Positions 10,535 to 21,388 are shown, counted from the stretch's first letter. The stretch is DNA of 64,000 bases from Ectobius pallidus (GCA_964059195.1 CAXKWD010000011.1:9192366-9256365), one strand, 5' to 3'. Notes: generated by a model from the letters alone, not told the origin. A program made the numbers and translations.

Positions 10535-10720
10535 AAATGTTCCCTATACAGCCCATGGAGGCCCAGAGGGTTCCAGGAGGTTGAGGCTCCCAGATTTTAG
10601 ACATCGACACAGGAAGGTGGTAAGGTTGTCAGCCTTACGCACCGGCCGCCTTTACTCCCAGGAGTGCTCCTGGTACTCATTTCTGTTAGAGGCTGCGTCG
10701 ACCCCAGGGCCATAGTGCCA
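10535..10720 (-). repeat. SINE S4, nested in LINE A with perfect 14-bp TSD
   Basis: A 186-base insert, minus orientation, carrying CACTATGGCCCTGGGGTCG, CTAACAGAAATGAGTACC and the GGCGGCCGGTGCGTAAGG block. It is bounded by CAAGAAGTTAGTTA at 10521-10534 and 10721-10734. This TSD fixes both ends of the family: the 5' end at CACTATGGCC and the 3' end at GGAACATTTT. Confidence 0.9.
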
Positions 10721-11790
10721 CAAGAAGTTAGTTAGGGTGATCAAAATATGTCTAAATGAAACCTATTAGCAATGTCAGGGTTGGGATACTTATATCAGAT
10801 AGATTTGCCACTAAAAGCACATTGGAGCAAGGAGATGGACTTACTTTTTAATTTCGCTCTGGAATATGCCAATAGGAAAATTCAGGAAAACAAAGTAGGC
10901 ACAGAATTAAATGACAGTCACCCGATATTAGCTTATGCGGGTGGCGTTTGTCTGCTAGTGATGAAATAAAAACAATCGGGAGAAATGCAGAAAGTTTATT
11001 CGATGCCTAACAGGAATGTTGGATTAGAAATTAATACAGAAAACAATTAAGTTAGTACATGGTCATAAAACGTCAAATTATCGCACTACAACATATTAGA
11101 ATAGCCGATAAAGCATTCGAACAAGTGGAGGAATTCAAATATCTGGGAGCAATAATTAATTACAGATTCAAGTAATATTAAGGAAGAAGTTAAGTGTCGA
11201 CTGAAATCAGAAAATGCTTGTTTTTATTCAATTCAGAAGATTCTATGGTCTCGTCTTCTGTCCAGAAATCTAGAACTAAAAGTTTATAAGACAATTATTT
11301 CGCCGGTTGTATTATATGGATGTGAGACATGGTCGCTTACTCTTCGGAAAGAACATAACCTGAGAGTATTCGAAAACAGGGTGCTTAGGAAAATATTCGG
11401 ACCTAAGAGAGATGAGAATGGGGACTGGAGAAAACTGCTTAATGACGAGCCTCATAACCTGTTCACTTCACCGAATATAATAAAGGTAATTAAATAATGG
11501 AGGTCAAATGGTTTGGACATGTTGTGCGCATGGGGGAGGAAGACATACCTCAAATATATTGACCGGGAGACCCGAAGGGAAAAGATCACTTGGAACCTAG
11601 ATATAGGTGGGAGAACAATAATAGATTAGATTTAAGGGTAGTAGGGTTTGCAAGGGATGGTTAGGTGGAGTTAACACAGAATAGGGTTGAATGGCGGGCT
11701 CAGGTAAGTGCGGCAATGAACCTCCGGGTTCCATAAAATAGATAATATTCCTTTAGCTTGCTTAGGAATTGTCTATTGCCATTGAGTAAA

Positions 11791-11807
11791 TAAGTATTAA
11801 TAATAAC

Positions 11808-11838
<31 letters not shown>

Positions 11839-11860
11839 TAATAATAATAATAATAAATTA
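11791..11860. repeat. (AAT)n tail of LINE A
   Basis: Follows TGAGTAAATAAGTATT, the LINE A 3' end, and consists of AAT repeats with a few interruptions. Confidence 0.85.
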
Positions 11861-12221
11861 TCTGGAACAAACTTTAAATTTAAAATAATCTAGTTTAAAA
11901 TTAAATAAAATCTTTTGCCTAACATACACTACGATTAAGTAGCATATTCAAATCAAACTGAGTAGGCCTACGGTTGAGTAACTTAATGTAGATAGGCATT
12001 CAATGCAAGCTGTCCCTGGTTCAAATCCTGATGTGAACCTCCAGATTTTCATCGAACTCATGGCAGAAATAGTGGTGCTTTTCTATCGGATCATGACTGA
12101 AGCCAGTTCGTGGTCTGTGACTGTAACAGATTTTGTGGCTCGTGATCTCAAGTGCCTCTGGGCTTCCAACGTTTTAAAAACACCCATGAAACTTGTTTTA
12201 GCCGGTCTCCATAGCTGCAAT
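11861..12221. other. Mostly unassigned; one B-box-like word
   Basis: CCTGGTTCAAATCCTG near 12014 resembles a pol III B box, but no A box or SINE body was found around it. Nothing else recognised. Confidence 0.35.
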
Positions 12222-12302
12222 AGCTAAGGCAATGGATCCTTGAAGCCGTGATGCAGGAACTTCGGGGTTGAGTCCCGCCGCGGTCATGGGTGAATAAAAA
12301 AA
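12222..12302 (+). repeat. Short tRNA-derived SINE or tRNA-like fragment
   Basis: CATAGCTGCAATAGCTAAGG resembles an A-box region, and CGGGGTTGAGTCCCGCCG is a B-box/T-arm with a short perfect stem, followed by an A-rich tail. No canonical anticodon arm was found. Confidence 0.45.
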
Positions 12303-12871
12303 AAAATACAACAGATAACAAAATAAACAGAAAACGACAGAAAATGATTTTGGAAAATATGCTAATGACCAGCTAAAATAAAAAATGTGCAATTAAGTTT
12401 GAAAATCTCAAGGTCCCTACCACTGAAGTGGTCATAATTACCACCATAGTTACACATACTACCGTATTGAAAAGTATTCTACACCACTCTCACTTACAGT
12501 ACATTAACTTAGTCTTAATCCGTAGTTTCCAACTTATAATTAAGGACCGTTTTGACAAAACTCAACATCTCCATTTTTTGCCAAATTCGTTTTTTAATGG
12601 TTTTAGGTGCTTTGAAATGAGATCTTTAAGATGGTGAAAAAAGAAGATAAGAAAAGTCAACATAACCAATTCATTTTGAAGCCTCAATATGCAAGTTTTC
12701 TATCTTCTAACATGTTAATGAAAACTAAATAAACCTTCTCCTGAACAGTGTATATGTTGGCACATGTTGAGTTTTATCAAAACGGTTTTCAATTGGGATA
12801 ACAGTTTAAGCGGACGTTCCACTAAAAAGTCAAACACCTGTGGTCTCAAAAGCGAAGGTTGGTTTAGAAAA
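12303..12871. other. Unassigned AT-rich sequence
   Basis: No feature recognised. Confidence 0.4.
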
Positions 12872-13429
12872 TACGAGGGTCATTTCAAAAGTTCTGCACA
12901 CTGTAAGATAGAATGGAAGAAAATAATTTATTTTGCAAAATACCTTTACAGGCCTTCAACATAATCTTCATTCTTGCTTATGACAGCTTCCCAACGTTTT
13001 GGCAATTTTTTTATTCTGGAAAGGGCACCTTCATTGTTGAGCTGTCTGATTACTCAGGTCACCTCACTGGAAGCTTCATCAATTGTAACAAAACGTTTTC
13101 CAAGTCGATGGATGGGAAAGACTTCCCCACCCATCATACAGTCCTGATTTGAGCCCAACAGACTTGATTTGTTTCCCAAATTGAAGGAACCACTCCATGG
13201 AAAACGTTTTGTTACAATTGATGAAGCTTCCAGTGAGGTGACCTGAGTAATCAGACAGCTCAACAATGAAGGTGCCCTATCCCGAATAAAAAAAATTGCC
13301 ATAACGTTGGGAAGCTGTCATAATCAAGAATGAAGATTATATTGAAGGCATGTAAAGGTATTTTGCAAAATAAATTATTTTCTTCCATTCTATCTTACAG
13401 TGTGCAGAACTTTTGAAATGACCCTCGTA
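12872..13429. mobile_element. Foldback element built from the end of a mariner transposon
   Basis: The two halves are long inverse copies starting CGAGGGTCATTTCAAAAG and ending CTTTTGAAATGACCCTCG, with TA at both outer edges (12872-12873, 13428-13429). The start is a classic mariner-type TIR. The right half, read on +, encodes a mariner transposase C-terminal stretch: SPDLSPTDLICFPKLKEPLH then GKRFVTIDEASSEVT, where mariners have S-P-D-L-A-P-S-D-x-x-L-F-P. The left arm repeats the distal part in inverse orientation. The element is therefore two copies of a mariner 3' end joined head to head, with no complete transposase. The 82-codon minus ORF and 79-codon plus ORF here are palindrome products. 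Confidence 0.85.
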
Positions 13430-14302
13430 TAACTAAAAATAATGTTCAAACAATTAAATACCTTGGGCTTCGAACTACGGAATAGATGCAAAATTTTGTT
13501 GCAATAAAAAGTATAGAAGAAATAGTCTTTTGTCATCAAGATATTTTTACGCAGCGTATATATAAGATTTACATAAGGTTGATAGATCTGGCTTTTTATT
13601 TACATAAGATAATGAAGTCACAGCAGTTTGTATTCGTCATGCAATGTTAGACACGTTCGATCAAGTTAGCACAGAGGTGAACTTGTTTAACTAAATTAAC
13701 GTTCCGTAACGTGAGCTCGCATCAGAAGACCTTCATTGATTGCTTGTTATCATGTTATACTAGGACCGAGGCAACTTTCCTTATTGTGAACTAATGTGGG
13801 ATAAACTTGTACAGGGAAGAAAGAATATTACTTACATGATGTATAGGATGCATAAAAAAACGAAGCACTTCCACATTTTATTTCTTGGTTTCCTTTGCTG
13901 TAATCATGAAGCAAAAGAAATATTTAATGTCACCATGGCCGTCCGGAAGGGGGAGCAGGGTAGGGCAATTGCCCCCGTCTGGCAATTCTGTTTACACATA
14001 AATCGACAAACTAAATGATTATAAGCAACGAATGTGAAATGAGGCTTAAGTTTCCACTTAGTATAGTTGGAACTGTTTGGACAAAAATGAATTGTAACAG
14101 CGGAATACCTTAGATATGATTATGTAGGAATAATTACTTCCACCAAACTTGAATTTTTTTCCAAGAGAACATTTTATTGTAATGAAGGTAAGGCAATGGA
14201 AATGTTACATTTTATATGATCAGTAGCCTACCTGTGAAATTGTAAGGGGTATACAAAAAATCAAGGATGTGGATGATAATGGCGGTAATTATTATGATGA
14301 TG
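13430..14302. other. Unassigned; possible transposon end near 13935
   Basis: GGGGGAGCAGGGTAGGGCAATTGCCCCC (about 13948-13975) resembles the GC-rich terminal palindromes of some hAT elements, but no partner end was paired. An ORF of 74 codons (13794-14018) crosses it without recognised motif. Confidence 0.3.
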
Positions 14303-14328
14303 GTAATAACAATAATAATAATAATTTT
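14303..14328. repeat. (AAT)n tail of LINE B copy 1
   Basis: AAT run adjoining TTTTTTATTAAGGAATATTCC, the conserved inverse 3' end of LINE B. Confidence 0.8.
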
Positions 14329-14915
14329 TTATTAAGGAATATTCCACAATACAATGGTTTTCCTTCATCCCATAACAATTTTTTACCTCCATAAGTCCCT
14401 GTCCATAGCATTTTCTTCACTTAATCCTTTTCTCGCCATACTCCTTTTCACCCCATCCATCCAGCACTCTTTGGGCTTCCCTCTTCTTCTTTTTCCTTCT
14501 ACTTTCCAATCCAAAAATTTCTTGGGTATTCTGTCCTCTGTCATTCTGAGTGCATGTCCATACCATCTCAAGCGTCTTTCTTCTACAATTTTCAAAATAT
14601 TCTTTTCAACTTGCATTATTTCCCTTATTCTAATATTACGAATTTTTTCTTTCCTGGATTTTCTTGCTGAAGGATTCCAAAATTCCATTTCTAATGCCAT
14701 TAATTTGTTTGCTTGTTGTCTATTTATGGTCCAAGTTTCAGCGCCATATAATGTTGTACTTTGGAATAATGCCTGATATATTAATTTTTTAGTTCTGTGT
14801 AAAATATTTTTACTCCATAAGATTGAATTTAGCATTCCTATAATTCTCTTCCCATCCGTTATTCTTCTTTGAATCTCTAAATTTGTTGTTGCATCCTTTG
14901 GTATAATATACCCTA
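14329..14915 (-). pseudogene. LINE B ORF2 C-terminal fragment, copy 1
   Basis: A 150-codon open frame (14383-14835) plus upstream in-frame sequence to about 14915 reads YLGYIIPKDATTNLEIQRRI, then TTLYGAETWTINRQQANKLM, EIMQVEKNILKIVEERRLRW, YGHALRMTEDRIPKK and GKPKECWMDGVKRSMARKGL, ending AMDRDLWR-stop. This is the C-terminus of a non-LTR reverse transcriptase polyprotein (LYG-ETWT, RLRWYGH, GRPxxxWxD-type motifs). The catalytic RT part is missing through 5' truncation at about 14915, where (ATG)n/(AAT)n begins. The frame is intact, so the copy is fairly young. It shares its 3' UTR and (AAT)n tail with copies at 57028 and 63072. Confidence 0.85.
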
Positions 14916-14937
14916 GATGATGATGATGATGATGATG

Positions 14938-14983
<46 letters not shown>
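14916..14983. repeat. (ATG)n-(AAT)n compound microsatellite
   Basis: GATGATGATG run that switches to AATAATAAT. Confidence 0.95.
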
Positions 14984-14984
<1 letters not shown>

Positions 14985-15639
14985 GTGATTATAGTAGTAG
15001 GAGTATAGTAATGTTGGTGGAGGTGGCAGTAATTTGTTCATTTGCCCGCCCTTGAAAAAATTTCTGTGGACACCCATGAATTTCACTATTTCTATAAACG
15101 GTCAAAAATGAACATTTTTAATTTTCGCCCGTGGTGCGCTGCAGGAGCCGTAGATGGAACACGTCTTGGTAAAGTGTGTGATTGCGACGTTTCCTCTACT
15201 TTCTTTCGTTTTGGCGGCTGTCATTAATTAATTATTAGACACCGGATTTATGGTATTCACAAAAATTGATCCATTATGTATGCTGTTAAGATACGGTAAA
15301 AATTTCAAGAATACATTAATTAGGCATTGTGGTTTTTAAATCCTCTTCATAGTTTTCCTAGAGGCTTTAAAATTTGATTCGCAGTATACAGTGTAGATTT
15401 TCTTAACTTTTGAGGAGAAAGTTACGACTTTTATCAGATAGTATAAGTTTGCAAGCAGAGAACGACTTCTCAACGTACCAGATGATGTAATTGTTCAATA
15501 TTTGAAAACGTAAGTGTTGATGGAAGAATTTCCTCTGAAGTTGTGATTTGTACCTTGCAGATATTTCCTCACAGAACATATCGCTTTGAAGTACAGTCTC
15601 TTCCTAAAACACTTCGCAGATATTGATTACTTTTCCTGC
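14984..15639. other. Unassigned sequence
   Basis: No gene, TIR pair or known repeat recognised. Confidence 0.4.
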
Positions 15640-16075
15640 GTATTCTAGAGGGGACACGGTAAAACTTACCTTCCACTTCATCAAATATCATCATCATCAT
15701 AATCAGCTTCACTGTTTGGCCTTAAAAGACTGTTCCGACTTCAAGATAACTTTCTTCACTATCTGTTTAAAAACTGATCTTCCCAGCGCAAGTTTGGTCT
15801 GCCTCTCGGTCTTTGCGGATATCCGATTCCATTCTTGCAACATGTTCAAGCCACTTCAGTTATATCTAATATAATAAAAAACATATTCGTTTTTTATTTC
15901 TGTGTTTCTAACGTGGTCTTGCCTTTGATATCCTCCAATGACACGAAGAAAGAGCATCTCTGCTACTTCTATTCGTCTTCTCTGTTATATGGTCAAGATC
16001 CAACATTCTGAGTCATAATAAAGCGGGTGCAGCCATAACATTATAACATTTCAGGATTGTGTTAATTCTTGCTTT
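15640..16075 (-). pseudogene. Decayed LINE 3' end with (ATG)n-like tail
   Basis: On the minus strand, shifting between frames, one reads KARINTILKCYNVMAAPALL, RMLDLDHITEKTNR, GGYQRQDHVRNTEI and KWLEHVARMESDI-KDREADQ. These resemble the VMAVPALLYGSENW / KWLEHVARM region of a LINE C-terminus. It ends toward 15690 in GATTATGATGATGATG, likely a microsatellite tail. Heavily mutated. Confidence 0.6.
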
Positions 16076-16079
16076 CTTG

Positions 16080-16085
<6 letters not shown>

Positions 16086-16157
<72 letters not shown>
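16086..16157. repeat. (AT)n microsatellite, tail of LINE C
   Basis: Over 70 bases of perfect AT dinucleotide, adjoining the 3' end of the LINE on the minus strand. Confidence 0.95.
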
Positions 16158-16160
<3 letters not shown>

Positions 16161-16765
16161 GTTTCCACAAGGCTGTGGTTTCCCTCAACCAAACAATGAC
16201 AATGACAATAAGTAAACACTCGGCAATGATAACATAAATAAACACAATATTTCTATCAAAGTCACAATTTATTTTATTTCTCCACAACTGTCTGTCTAAT
16301 GTATCTTCAGCTTGTAGTCCTCTCTTGGCCATACTTTCTTTTACTCCATCCATCCAGGTTTCAGTTGGTCTTCCTTTCCTCCTTCTTCCATCAGGCTCCC
16401 AATTCATTACCACTCTTGGCAATCTTCCTTCGTTCATTCTCTTTATGTGTCCATACCAACGTAATGTTTTACTTTCAACTATCTCTATCACATCTTTCTC
16501 TACTTTCATTACTTCTCTTAATGTGCTATTCCTGATTCTATCTCTCCGCGAATATTGTATAATATTACTTTTATCGTGCCATACATGTTCTGAAAGCTAT
16601 TGAATATTCTGTCCACATCTTGTATATTCTGTTGGCTCACAGTATATCCCAGGTATTTGAAAAGATAGATAATTTTATTCATGAAGGGCCAAAACTACAT
16701 TTTCTAGCTCTTTCAATATTGTTCCAGGTACGATTCTGAAATTTGTCTTAATATTCTTATTGTCT
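16158..16765 (-). pseudogene. LINE C ORF2 C-terminal fragment
   Basis: The minus-strand frame from 16509 reads EIVESKTLRWYGHIKRMNEG, RLPRVVMNWEPDGRRRKGRP and TETWMDGVKESMAKRGL, then DRQLWRNKI and a hydrophobic read-through into the AT repeat. Upstream in another frame are YLFKYLGYTVSQQNIQD and FRIVPGTILKELENVV, so it extends to about 16760. This is a LINE distinct from B, with an (AT)n instead of (AAT)n tail. At least one frameshift and a 5' truncation are present. Confidence 0.8.
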
Positions 16766-17208
16766 AAAAACCAATGGCACATTAAAGTTCACCAAAGCTA
16801 ATTAAACTGCTGCGTTGTACGTGTCGAAACATAAAGTACTGCACGAAATAAAATTGCAAATAAACAATCAGAGTATATGCATTAACAAAACTTGTACGGA
16901 AAAATATGTACTGAATTTTGCATATAACGCTTTAAACGCTTTAAACCTAATAAAATATGAATTTCCATATCATTCCAAGGTTCTTAAGTCATTATACTGT
17001 CGGGCGATGGGAATAAATGCACTCTGAGGCTTGGCATAACCTTTCCGGTGTAGTGTTTCTTTCTAAATCCTCCGCCTTTTCCCTGGCAAACACAGTGAAC
17101 ATGTAATCCGTGACTAACTCAAGCCCAGCATCGGAAAACTGAGAATTCAGGCTCTCTATAACTTGGTCGACTAGTCTTACAGAGCTCTGTCTCTATTCTA
17201 GTGCTGGA
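16766..17208. other. Unassigned sequence
   Basis: No feature recognised. Confidence 0.4.
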
Positions 17209-17530
17209 AAAAATAACTGGATAACGGTTAACTGCACAGACAATTAATTGCAGAGAAGATAAAACAGTTAACTGTTCTTTGAACACATAGTTAACTGGGT
17301 ATTATTTGCAATCATCTGAATTTTTATGTCGATTATCCAGACAATTAATTCCACTGCAGTTAATTCTTTCAACAATTATCTGGATAATCACAAATAATTG
17401 GATAAAATGACATCATTATCCAGTTATCTGGTTAACTGCTATTCGGTTAACATGAACAAGAGATAATGGTTGTTTGAACAATTATTTGCTCAGTTAACCA
17501 GTTAACTTTTATCCGGATAATCCCAGATAT
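17209..17530. repeat. Cluster of self-complementary GTTAAC / GGATAATC / CAATTAATTG words
   Basis: About 320 bases contain many variants of CAGTTAACTG, ATTATCYGGATAAT and ACAATTAATTGC in both orientations, giving numerous short palindromes. The density is far above the surroundings. Possibly the subterminal region of an old transposon with multiple transposase-binding sites; no outer TIR pair was identified. Confidence 0.55.
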
Positions 17531-17711
17531 ACTCTACTGATGTTCGTGTTGATGATTTAGGAAAAGTCTTCATATGACATGTGACATACGTTTGCCGTAT
17601 TACCTAGTCATGACACCCATGCGATACTGGGTAGGGGTGATGACAGCTACTATTCCTGCTATGTCGGTTGAGCATCGCTAGTACTGCTTGTTACTACCAA
17701 TCAGGAGTCTG

Positions 17712-18578
17712 ATGGCCGGTTTCTATAAACTCGCGAATTACCTATGGGTAAATTATCCCATGAACAGAATTTACAAAAGGAAAACTCTTACGAACAGAAA
17801 TAATTTAAAGATAACGATCACACACAGTTTTGGCGAGTTTCTAGATAAAAGTCCACTGGGTAAATATGAAAATGAAAGAAAAAATGTTTCTATAAACTAG
17901 GGTTAGATCTTTCCAAGGGTAAATCTTTGGGTTAATTTATCCTTTCATGGATGGCTGGATAAAATTTAACCTCTCGTAGGATAAATATGGCGGACGTGCA
18001 CGGATTGCAGTACCTGTAAAATACAGTTTTAGAAGTGCTGAGATGATCTGTAATGTTGACTTTGTTTCTCCGTAATAGGATGGACTTATCAGAATTTATA
18101 TACATATTTCTTATTGAAATTTTCATGTACCGTACATTGTCGCTAATGACTGTATTTGCCGGTATTTGGTAGCACTGAGTGTGCAAACATTGCAAACTAG
18201 AGTCGTACTTCTCATTTTTCCTTCCTCTTACGCATTAGATCTCGACAGTAGTAGTATTTATATGAAGATAATGTTCTTCCGAACTAATTAGTTTGATATA
18301 TATTGCAAAACCATGTCTTGACTTGCAGCAGTGGAATCATAGGCTGAAACAATTACATCTCCGTTATTCAAGATGTGTTCTCAGTGTTCACCGTAGCTCA
18401 TTGTCAGCGTGCTGGATTACGGTTCAAGAGGCCTACTGTCCGATCCCCGGCATGGTAGTATATATTATTTTTTATTTCCTCATTATACCATTAGTGCTCT
18501 GGTGGGTGATTCTGGAACTAAGTTGTCCATTGGATAATTTACCCATAGGTATTTCGCGAGTTTATAGAAACCGGGCAT
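17712..18578. mobile_element. TIR element, ~48-bp inverted ends, non-coding
   Basis: The left end ATGGCCGGTTTCTATAAACT (continuing through TCGCGAATTACCTATGGG to about 17760) is matched in inverse by 18531-18578, with about two mismatches over 46 bases. The end motif TTTCTATAAACT recurs internally near 17888. No transposase was found. A tRNA-like segment lies inside. No clear target duplication was seen, so the superfamily is unassigned. Confidence 0.8.
18385..18462 (+). repeat. tRNA-like SINE fragment inside the TIR element
   Basis: GTAGCTCATTGTCAGCGTGC (A-box region) is followed about 40 bases later by CTGTCCGATCCCCGGC (B box). Spacing fits a tRNA-derived head; no body or TSD defined. Confidence 0.5.
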
Positions 18579-20195
18579 CAAGTGGGTCATATAGAATCTA
18601 ATTATTTTCCCAACTACAGGTCTCTACAAAAACATCGGAGGTATGGAGTAAAGGAACTCCAATCCCTGTATGGTAGCGTATCATGACTTCGAATTCTGTT
18701 TTAGTTTTTTTCATACGTTGCCATTCTTCTTCAATTTTCAAATCTCCTCATCGTCACTAATAGAAAAACGAGATCTCCGCTTGTGAGTTTTGGTAGAAAA
18801 AAACTTACATTAGGTTAATATGGACGAATCGAACAGGGAAAAAGTAAATTCGCATGTACCATTTTTTCTTATGCTTACCTCCAATGCCTGTGGCAGAAAT
18901 CAACACAGATTCAAAATTTCCAGAAAATAGCTTCTTTATTTCATAATACAGTACTATGCTGAACCCGTTTGCTTTATTTTTAGAAGCTACTACGCATTAC
19001 TTACTAATTTGGTAACTTGTCTGCAAGCTGAGGAAAGAAAATAATAGTTTTTTAAATTGTTTATTGTTTATTGTTACATATGTTATTACATTTCATTATT
19101 TACATTATTTCACCTTTAGTACAAGTAAAAACAAAAACAAACAGAAAATACTATTTCTATTTTGGCATAAAATGTAAGCAAGATGAGCAAAGCTCGTGTT
19201 TAGGGGGTATAATAGATTAATATAAATCTATCTATATATCCATGGACAGTCTGTACTACTATGCATGTATATAAAATAATTTTGCATCATTAACAGTGGT
19301 TTATATAGAAATTACAAAGAATTCTATTTTTCCCGGCTTCTATCGAATTCAAATTATCTGTGCAATATTTCTTAATACAATTTTTGTTTACATGCCTGCA
19401 TACAAAAATGTTCAATTTATAAGATTTTTTAATAGGTTTATCCTTTATTACATTTTACCTAGTTTCCTGTCTCGTATTCATTCAAAACGTAGAAATACAA
19501 CTAAGTTATATTGTTTCCTTTCGCATCGATGCAAATGAAATTATAACGGATTCTTTAAAATTGTTGTTGTATCGAAATCATATACAAACCAGTGTCATTT
19601 GCAATACAGTTTTTATCGAAAATGCCTTTGTTTTTCTCACAACCTGCACAAAAGGCACATTTCAAAGATCACCAAGCCTAAACAAAATGTTGTCACGGAT
19701 AGAATATTCGGCACTTTATTTTTAAAATGCATTACAATTGTAAATTTTCTGAAAGTTCCCGAAAACCATACGTAAAAATACATTATTCATTATAGCAAAG
19801 AAAAATTACATCCAAATGATAGCCAATAAATTGAATAAAAGTTTCTGTGATAAAATTGCAAGTGCTTTACTTTTAAAAATTGCCACTGCATATGTATAAT
19901 ACGTAGAATTTTTTTAAGACTAAGCTTACATTCTAAAAAAAATACATTCTACTGACAGTGGCATAGAGCGTACACACATAAAAATGACGCCGATGATACT
20001 GCACGTGGAATTGTATGAGAGAATGAGTGAATGAGTTGTCAGGCTTCTCAATCATAACAATGCCTCGTACTTTCTCTGCAAATCGATGTGAACATTCTCG
20101 GAAGCACTAGAGGCTAGTTCACAGTGACGAAATACTGAATGGGAATTATATATATCCATAGTCTCTCTCACTCTCAAAATTACACAAACAAAAGT
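18579..20195. other. Unassigned AT-rich single-copy-looking sequence
   Basis: No repeat or gene recognised; composition is uniform and AT-rich. It could hold UTR of a minus-strand gene if the exon candidate at 20331-20505 is real. Confidence 0.35.
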
Positions 20196-20330
20196 TTATT
20201 TCTCTTCTAATAAATTCTACATATTTGCATTGGGGTTCCTGTAAGAACGATTGATTTCGGAGATATTTTGTTTCAATCAAGAAATTCTGATTGAGGGGAC
20301 TATCTGAAACATCTATTGGTTTGTTAGAAA

Positions 20331-20505
20331 TAACTGGTTTTTCTGCTGTATAATAATTAATGTTCCTGTTAACGTTCCAGCAATACCAAGTATAGTAACA
20401 TATCTTGCTGATCGAACAATATCTTGTAACTCTTCCGGAAAAATTAGATTTGGAAAGATTTCACTTTTCAATGCGTGTAAAATCCACATAGTATTCTAGA
20501 AACGT
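20331..20505 (-). CDS. Possible 3'-terminal exon with a membrane helix (unidentified)
   Basis: On the minus strand, after a TTTCTAG acceptor-like site, an open frame reads MWILHALKSEIFPNLIFPEE, LQDIVRSARYVTILGIAGTL and TGTLIIIQQK before TAG, 58 codons from the ATG. It contains a plausible transmembrane helix (VTILGIAGTLTGTLIII) after a charged amphipathic segment, and an AATAAA lies about 120 bases past the stop near 20210. The layout (short ectodomain, helix, brief tail) would suit the end of a membrane protein. A CD36/SNMP-type C-terminus is one idea, but the match is not good enough to name. It may equally be chance. Confidence 0.22.
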
Positions 20506-20509
20506 CTTT

Positions 20510-21304
20510 AGTTCCCGATTCATTTATTTTGGTCACAATTTTAAAGCTCTTAGAGATGTGTACCCTCCCGTTTGTTATATAAATTATAGTAATCGTTTCG
20601 GAGTAATATGGTTATTTTTCCAGACATAACCGTTTCTACAAAATGTTTGCAACTTTTTAAAAATTACTTTTACAAAAACTCTTATATGTTTACAAAAATG
20701 TTACCGATTCTTTTATTTAACCCAAGAAAATTATAATTTGTCTTTGATCTACTTAATTCAAAACCTCAATGTTATAGAATGAACCTTTAAAAATAAACTA
20801 AAATGTGTTCAATTAGTGGTTAGTTAATAAGCTGGAGGATAAAGGAACTAATGAACTATGAGGGTGTTAAGTATAGTGCTAAGTGATGTTCTCTCAGTAA
20901 GTTATTCTTATTGTAATTATTGTTCTGCCACTGGGTATTTACAAAATTGCAGAAGTGAAATATACATACGTACATAAATCGAAAAATTGTGTTTTATTTT
21001 GAAAAATGAAAAACATATTTTATAATCACATATTATAGTAGGGTACATTCGCTGAAACTTATATATGCCTAAGCCTAGCATCAATATTGCATAATCCTAA
21101 CCATTTTGAACATTTGAAAATAAGCTGAAAGTAAAATTGTGAGAAAATGTCTTCGAAAATTAGCATGTAAGGAGATTTAAACAATGAACCATTTCAACAC
21201 GACACCTTCCTATTGCCATAAACTGTGAAACAATCTGCGTGTTCACTACACATCACTGGTTCATTTGACACAAAAACTATTTTTTTGACACGAAATGACT
21301 AATA
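20510..21304. other. Unassigned AT-rich sequence
   Basis: No feature recognised. Confidence 0.4.
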
Positions 21305-21388
21305 TTTCAACATATGATATAAACACAATCGAGAGAAATGCAGAAAGTCTTTTCAATGCCTGCAGGAATGTTGGATTGGAAATTAATA

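Larger units (their letters stand above)
9890..11790 (+). pseudogene. Degenerate LINE (family A) reverse transcriptase
   Basis: Reading across frames gives LINE RT blocks in order: SPDFDLIPAE and WRKEELPREWKEFIITPIHKKGDKSE near 9970-10130, FGGHQCGFRRNRS near 10225, FNFALEYANRKIQENK near 10850, then EEFKYLGAIIN, YKTIISPVVLYGCETWSLTLR and VFENRVLRKIFGPKRDENG, and finally the C-terminal HVVRMGEE ... GRPEGKRSLG region. These are palm/thumb and C-terminal segments of a non-LTR ORF2. The GADD-type box is disrupted (YAGGV near 10930, where Y-A-D-D-V is expected). Many stops and shifts make it non-functional. Two SINEs are inserted in it, and its 3' end runs into (AAT)n at 11790. Confidence 0.85.

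Noticed and set aside
11990..12060. SINE based on CCTGGTTCAAATCC
   Set aside because: A lone B-box-like word without A box, body or tail.
12913..13302. 79- and 82-codon ORFs as separate genes
   Set aside because: They are readings of the two arms of the mariner foldback.
14354..14776. 140-codon plus-strand ORF
   Set aside because: Antisense shadow of the LINE B frame on the minus strand. The same applies to plus ORFs at 16299, 57062 and 63100.
13940..15060. hAT element bounded by GC-rich ends at 13948 and near 15035
   Set aside because: The two GCCC-rich words are not inverse copies over any useful length, and no TSD was found.
20331..20505. Naming the cryptic exon as CD36/SNMP
   Set aside because: The layout is suggestive, but the conserved residues around the pre-membrane segment do not align well enough.
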